From Actinomadura roseirufa (GTDB lineage: Bacteria > Actinomycetota > Actinomycetes > Streptosporangiales > Streptosporangiaceae): a DNA stretch of 53,144 nucleotides. A model generated the notes under the pieces. It ran no database searches, had not been told where the DNA came from, and saw nothing but the letters and a program-made list of their open reading frames with translations. Location of the stretch: the NCBI RefSeq assembly GCF_900659635.1, contig NZ_CAACVB010000028.1, positions 1 to 53,144 of the forward strand, given 5' to 3'. Position numbers and translations under genes: made by a program. Below, one piece after another: positions 48,990-53,144 of this stretch (within the stretch, counting starts at the first letter, position 1; every line of letters starts with the position of its first letter).

Positions 48990-50450
48990 TCAGGCCGTGG
49001 AGACGGCGGCGTGCCGCGGAGCACGCCGCCGACGCGGCGACACCACGTCCGCGGCGCCGTCGAGGACGCCGCCCGCCGGGTCGTCCACCCCGTCCGACCG
49101 GACGGGATCGCCCGACGGCCGGAGGATGTCCAACACCACCAGCAGCGCGAGGATCAGGACGGTCCCGAAGCGTGCGAGGAGCGCGCCGTAGTAGACGTCG
49201 TGGCCGATCCCCTCGTTCGGGACGTCCAAGTGCGTCAACGTCGACACCGTGCCGGCGAATCCGGCGCCCTCCGTCGAGTTCGACACCGTCAGCAGGAACC
49301 ACCAGATGCCGAAGAAGTAGGCGATCTCGCCCAGCTGCCAGAGGACGAACGCCGGCAGCTTCGGCCGCGCCAGCACCGCGACCGGCAGCAGCCACAGCAC
49401 GTACTGCGGCGACCAGACCTTGTTCGGCAGCATGAACGCGACCAGCACGAGGAACATCAGCTGCGGCAGCCGCGGCCGCCGCGGCGCGGCGAGCGCCAGC
49501 ACGGCGACGCCCGCCGCGAGGACCAGGAACGCACCGGTACCGAACAGGTTGAGGCGCTCGGTGTCGTCCAGTCCCGACAGGCCGTGGTCCTGGAGGAAGA
49601 AGAAGATGGATCCCCAGTCGATGCCGCGTTTCTGGCTGAAGGTGTAGAACTCCTTCCAGCCGTCCCAGGCGAACAGCATCACCGGCACGTTGACGAGGAG
49701 CCACGCGCCCGCGGTGCCCGCGAGCAGCCGTCCCATGGCCCGCCACTGCCCGGCGCGGACGCACAGCAGGACGAGCGGCCCGAGGAACAGCAGCGGATAG
49801 AACTTCGCGGCGATCGCCAGCCCGAGCATCGCGCCCGCCAGCGCCGGGCGGCGGCGCGACCACGCGGCCACGGCCAGCGCCCCGAGCGCCACCGCGAGCA
49901 GATCCCAGTTGATGTAGGCCGTGAGCAGGAGCGCGGGGGACAGCGCCACCATCAGCCCGGTGCGCAGCGACCGCCGGCCCGCCGCGTACGCCGTCGCGAG
50001 CACCGCCACGATCGCCAGGAGCGCGAGCAGCAGGACGGTGACGTCGTAGAAGGCGAGACCGCGCTCGTCCACGCCGAACGGCCGGACGATCCACGCGACC
50101 ACCTGCATGAAGGCGCCACTGAGAACCGGGTACTCGACGTAGCGCACGCCCGCGCCGGTGAACGAGTCGAAGTAGGGGACCTTCCCGTCGTTCAACCCCC
50201 GCACGTAGTAGAGCGGGTAGATGTCGGTGTAACAGGCCCGGGTCGTCGTCTGGACGAAGTCGAACCGCACGTCCGCGCACGGCTGCTTCTGCAGCCAGCC
50301 CAGCGAGCACATCAGTGCGGTGACCCCCGCGAGGACGAGGGACAGGCGTGCCGGCCGTCCGCGACCGTCCGCGGTGTCGTCACCCGGACCGGCGGCGGGC
50401 ACATCGAGCCTCTCAGAAGACGGCGACATGGAAGGCAGACTATTGGTCAT
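48990..50450 (-). CDS. GT87-like polyprenyl-phosphate-dependent glycosyltransferase
   Basis: A 486-residue protein with about 10-12 transmembrane segments. The first exoplasmic loop carries acidic residues (CADVRFDFVQTTTRACYTDIYPLYYVRGLNDGKVPYFDSFTGAGVRYVEYPVLSGAFMQVVAW). This resembles GT-C mannosyl/arabinosyl transferases of family 87. It lies beside the class A penicillin-binding protein, as the equivalent gene does next to ponA1 near the origin of Mycobacterium. It likely adds sugars to a cell-envelope polymer; donor and acceptor are unknown. Confidence 0.85.
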   Translation of the reverse strand: MTNSLPSMSPSSERLDVPAAGPGDDTADGRGRPARLSLVLAGVTALMCSLGWLQKQPCADVRFDFVQTTTRACYTDIYPLYYVRGLNDGKVPYFDSFTGAGVRYVEYPVLSGAFMQVVAWIVRPFGVDERGLAFYDVTVLLLALLAIVAVLATAYAAGRRSLRTGLMVALSPALLLTAYINWDLLAVALGALAVAAWSRRRPALAGAMLGLAIAAKFYPLLFLGPLVLLCVRAGQWRAMGRLLAGTAGAWLLVNVPVMLFAWDGWKEFYTFSQKRGIDWGSIFFFLQDHGLSGLDDTERLNLFGTGAFLVLAAGVAVLALAAPRRPRLPQLMFLVLVAFMLPNKVWSPQYVLWLLPVAVLARPKLPAFVLWQLGEIAYFFGIWWFLLTVSNSTEGAGFAGTVSTLTHLDVPNEGIGHDVYYGALLARFGTVLILALLVVLDILRPSGDPVRSDGVDDPAGGVLDGAADVVSPRRRRAPRHAAVSTA

Positions 50451-50481
50451 CCGTCCCGTGCGCGGACGGTGAGCAAAGGGG

Positions 50482-50516
50482 AAGGCCCGGAACCCACGTG
50501 CGGGGTTCCGGGCCTT
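50482..50516 (-). terminator. Terminator downstream of the penicillin-binding protein gene
   Basis: AAGGCCCGGAACCC (50482-50495) pairs perfectly over 14 bp with GGGTTCCGGGCCTT (50503-50516), 30 bp after the stop of the leftward gene. On the minus strand CCCC rather than a T-run follows. Confidence 0.8.
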
Positions 50517-50545
50517 TCACCCTCCGAAGGTCGTTCCGCGTCCGG

Positions 50546-53144
50546 TCAGTTGCCGTTCGGTCCGCCTGGGCCTTGGCGGCACGAGGGGTGGGTCTCCATG
50601 TGGTCTCCCCTCATGCACCACCACTGCGGCGGCGGCTCGCTCGGCGGCTTCTCCGGGTCACAGCCGAGAGGCAGGTTGGCCTGGTTGCACGGCACCTTCG
50701 CCGGCGTCGAACTCGGCTGCGTCGTCGTGGGCGTGGGATCGGCCGTCTTAGGCACGCACTCGTCGCCCTCGCGCTTCTGGTCCGGCGGGCACATCGTCGG
50801 CGAGGGCGACACGGTCGGGCTGACGGTCGGCTTGGGCGTCTCCTTCGGCACGGCCCACGGCGCGATGGTGCCGCCGTTCGCGGGCGGGCCGAACTGCGTG
50901 ATGTCCTTGCCGTCCAGCGCCTTCAGCATGAAGAGCTTGAACAGCTTGGCCGGCACCGTACCACCGTAGATCTGGTTGTATCCGCCGACGCCCTTCAGCG
51001 ACAGGCGCTGGCCGCCCTTCTGCCGCCACATCGCGACCGACGTCGTCAGTTCGGGCGTGTAGCCGACGAACCACGCCGACTTGTTCTGGTCGGTGGTTCC
51101 GGTCTTGCCGGCGACCGGGCGGGCACCGAGGCTCGCGAACTTACCGGTCCCCTCGGTGACCACCGCCTGCATCGCGGACGTGGCGTCCCGGGCGACGCCC
51201 TCGCTGAAGACGGTGCTGGCCTTGGTCCCGGGCAGCTTGAAGACCTTGCCGTTCTTCTTGTAGGGGTGACCGAACTTGTCGGTGATGCTCTCGATGACGT
51301 GCGACTCGCGGTGCTTTCCCTCGGCGGCGAACGTCGTGTACACCGAGGCCATCGTCAGCGACGTGGCGTCGATGACACCGAGCGGGAGGCTCGTGAAGCC
51401 GCCCTTCAGGTTCGGTGTGTTCTCCGGGATCCCCATCTGGACGGCCATGTCCGCCACCTTGTCGAGCCCGACCTTCTGGCCGAGGTCGACGTAGGCGGTG
51501 TTGATCGACTGGGCCGTCATCTGCTTCAGGTTGAAGACGCCGTTCTCAGCCTGGCTGTCGTTGGTGAACGCCGTCCCGTTGATGACGCGGCGGTAGCTGC
51601 CGTCCATCGTGGTCTGCAGGCTGTAGTTCTGGGCCAGCGCGGTGGCCAGCACGATCGGCTTGAAGGACGAGCCCGGCTGCACGGCGCCCTGGAAGGAGTC
51701 GTCGAACTGCTGCTTCTGGAAGGCGGGACCGCCATAGGCGGCGACCACGCCGCCCGTCTTCGGGTTGATCGCGGTGAGCCCGAAGTGGATCTCCTTGCCG
51801 AGGTTGTGCTCCCGCTTGATCTGCTCGACGGCCGTCGCGGTGTAGTCCTGGAGCTTCCGGTCGAAGGTGGTCTTGATCTTCAGGCCACCGGTCTCGTAGT
51901 CGTCGACGCCGAGTTTCCTCAGCTCCGCCTTGACGCGCGCCTCAAGGTAACCGGTCTGCGATCCGCCCTTGACGTCGCTCCAAATCTTCTGGATCGAGGT
52001 GGGGAACGTGATCTTCGCGCGTTCGCCCTGGTCGAGCTTCTTCATCTTGACCAGTCCGTCGAGGACGTAGTTCCAGCGGAACAGGAGGGCCTTCTTGGCG
52101 GGGTTGTTCGCACTGCCGAAGAGGACGAAGTAGTTCGGCCGCTGGATCATCGCGGCCAGCACGGCCGCCTCCGCGACGTTGACCTTGTCGATGGACTTGT
52201 GGAAGTAGGCCCGGGAGGCGGCCTGGATCCCGTACGACTGGCGCCCGAAGTAGACGGTGTTGAGGTAGAGCTCGAGGACCTTCGCCTTGTCGTACTTCTC
52301 CGGGATCCTCATGGAGATCATGATCTCCTTGAGCTTACGGCTGATGGTCCGCTCCTGGCTGAGCCCCTGGAAGTAGTTCCGGGCGAGCTGCTGGGTGATC
52401 GTCGAACCGCCCTCGACGTCACCGCCGGTCGCGGTCTTCACCAGCGCCCGGCCGACACCCGACGGCGAGATGCCGGGCTCGGTCCAGAAACCGCGGTCCT
52501 CCGCCGCCAGCACGGCGTCCTGCACGTGCTTGGGGACTTTGGTCAGCGGGACGCTCTCGCGGTGCATGCCGATCCGGGCCAGCGGCGTGCCATCGCTGAA
52601 GGAGATGACCGTCTCCTCCTTCTGGGCGTCCGTCTGCGCCTCGGTCGGGACCGGGGTGTTCTGGTACACCACGAACAGGGTGACCGCGACGCCGAGGGTC
52701 AGCACCGTCAGGACGGCCAGCACGATCTTCCAGGACGGCACGTACCGCCGCCAGCCGGTCCTCGGCTTCTTGCCCTTCTTGCCGCGCCGTCCCCGGCCGC
52801 CGTCGCCCGGACCACCCGGGCCGCCGGGCCCACCCGGACCGCCCCGGTCACCGGGACCGCCCGGCCCGCCGGGGCCCTGCCGCACCCCCGTGGGGGCTCC
52901 GCGCCGTCCGGCGCCGGGAACCCCCGGAGCGCCGTGCCGGCCGGGAACGCCCTGTCCGGGAACGCCCTGTCCGGGAACGCCGTGTCCCGGAGCACCGTGT
53001 CCTGGAGCACCGTGCTGACCCGGCACACCCTGAGGAACCGGGGCGCCCGGCTGGCCCGGCCGTTGCGGCCCGGGGCGCTGCTGACCCGGCCGCGGCTGTC
53101 CCGGTCGCGGCTGAGGCTGCCGTGGCGGGCCCCCGCCTCGTCCG
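50546..53144 (-). CDS. ponA: Class A penicillin-binding protein (bifunctional), 5' end outside window
   Basis: More than 860 residues are visible. The N-terminal cytoplasmic tail is unusually long and made of P/G/Q-rich repeats (HGAPGHG, GVPGQG, GPGGPGD); it is still open at the right edge, so the true start is not seen. One membrane helix follows (KIVLAVLTVLTLGVAVTLFVVY). The GT51 glycosyltransferase has LAAEDRGFW and GGSTITQQLARN. The transpeptidase has PGSSFKP, SINTAY and GKTGTT. A Thr/Pro-rich C-terminal tail with CPPDQKREGDECVP and a final Cys pair ends the protein. It polymerises and crosslinks peptidoglycan. Confidence 0.94.
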   Translation of the reverse strand, partial: GRGGGPPRQPQPRPGQPRPGQQRPGPQRPGQPGAPVPQGVPGQHGAPGHGAPGHGVPGQGVPGQGVPGRHGAPGVPGAGRRGAPTGVRQGPGGPGGPGDRGGPGGPGGPGGPGDGGRGRRGKKGKKPRTGWRRYVPSWKIVLAVLTVLTLGVAVTLFVVYQNTPVPTEAQTDAQKEETVISFSDGTPLARIGMHRESVPLTKVPKHVQDAVLAAEDRGFWTEPGISPSGVGRALVKTATGGDVEGGSTITQQLARNYFQGLSQERTISRKLKEIMISMRIPEKYDKAKVLELYLNTVYFGRQSYGIQAASRAYFHKSIDKVNVAEAAVLAAMIQRPNYFVLFGSANNPAKKALLFRWNYVLDGLVKMKKLDQGERAKITFPTSIQKIWSDVKGGSQTGYLEARVKAELRKLGVDDYETGGLKIKTTFDRKLQDYTATAVEQIKREHNLGKEIHFGLTAINPKTGGVVAAYGGPAFQKQQFDDSFQGAVQPGSSFKPIVLATALAQNYSLQTTMDGSYRRVINGTAFTNDSQAENGVFNLKQMTAQSINTAYVDLGQKVGLDKVADMAVQMGIPENTPNLKGGFTSLPLGVIDATSLTMASVYTTFAAEGKHRESHVIESITDKFGHPYKKNGKVFKLPGTKASTVFSEGVARDATSAMQAVVTEGTGKFASLGARPVAGKTGTTDQNKSAWFVGYTPELTTSVAMWRQKGGQRLSLKGVGGYNQIYGGTVPAKLFKLFMLKALDGKDITQFGPPANGGTIAPWAVPKETPKPTVSPTVSPSPTMCPPDQKREGDECVPKTADPTPTTTQPSSTPAKVPCNQANLPLGCDPEKPPSEPPPQWWCMRGDHMETHPSCRQGPGGPNGN

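Overview
The window is very GC-rich actinomycete chromosome. Features pointing this way are F420-dependent oxidoreductases, an S18 protein with zinc cysteines, a glycine-rich SSB tail, DnaA boxes of the TTGTCCACA type, a LexA box of the TCGAAC-N4-GTTC type and many apparently leaderless genes. The gene content (DUF397, XRE/TPR and MmyB-type regulators, TadA-associated proteins, a DnaB with two inteins) fits an Actinomadura-like member of the Thermomonosporaceae. The genus is an inference.

Left part (1-14 kb): dnaX runs off the left edge, with the SRP RNA gene just upstream, then a DUF952 gene and tRNA-Ser(GGA). After them come an orphan DUF397 gene, a CynX-type MFS exporter, a FadR-type regulator, a large XRE/TPR regulator, a PH-domain membrane protein and upp. 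Next is a translation-fidelity cluster: two TadA-associated paralogues, tadA and tRNA-Ser(CGA). A B3/4-domain editing protein and an EamA exporter form an operon divergent from an XRE-cupin regulator. Three copies of one dispersed hairpin repeat lie at 2.3, 4.9 and 11.8 kb, each at the 3' end of a leftward gene.

Middle (14-34 kb): a second sliding-clamp gene, an Ada/AlkA-like fusion and Ogt form a DNA-repair block. It is followed by accessory metabolism and efflux genes arranged mostly as divergent regulator-target pairs: MmyB-type XRE with MFS and SDR, MmyB-type XRE with an alpha/beta hydrolase, MarR with an LLM oxidoreductase, TetR with an FAD monooxygenase. A secreted alpha-lytic-type serine protease, two GNAT proteins, a methyltransferase and a PPOX protein are also here.

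Right part (34-53 kb): this resembles the origin-proximal synteny of actinobacteria, ponA - GT87-like - rpsF - ssb - rpsR - rplI - dnaB, with extra genes inserted. DnaB carries a class 3 intein in its Walker A motif and a class 1 LAGLIDADG intein at the DnaB-b site. A decayed second copy of the dnaB 3' end lies 1.2 kb downstream and brackets a small cassette. A cluster of DnaA boxes lies upstream of dnaB, a near-perfect parS site follows rplI, and a LexA box contains the start codon of a 62-residue gene. A P/G/Q-rich-tailed class A penicillin-binding protein runs off the right edge.
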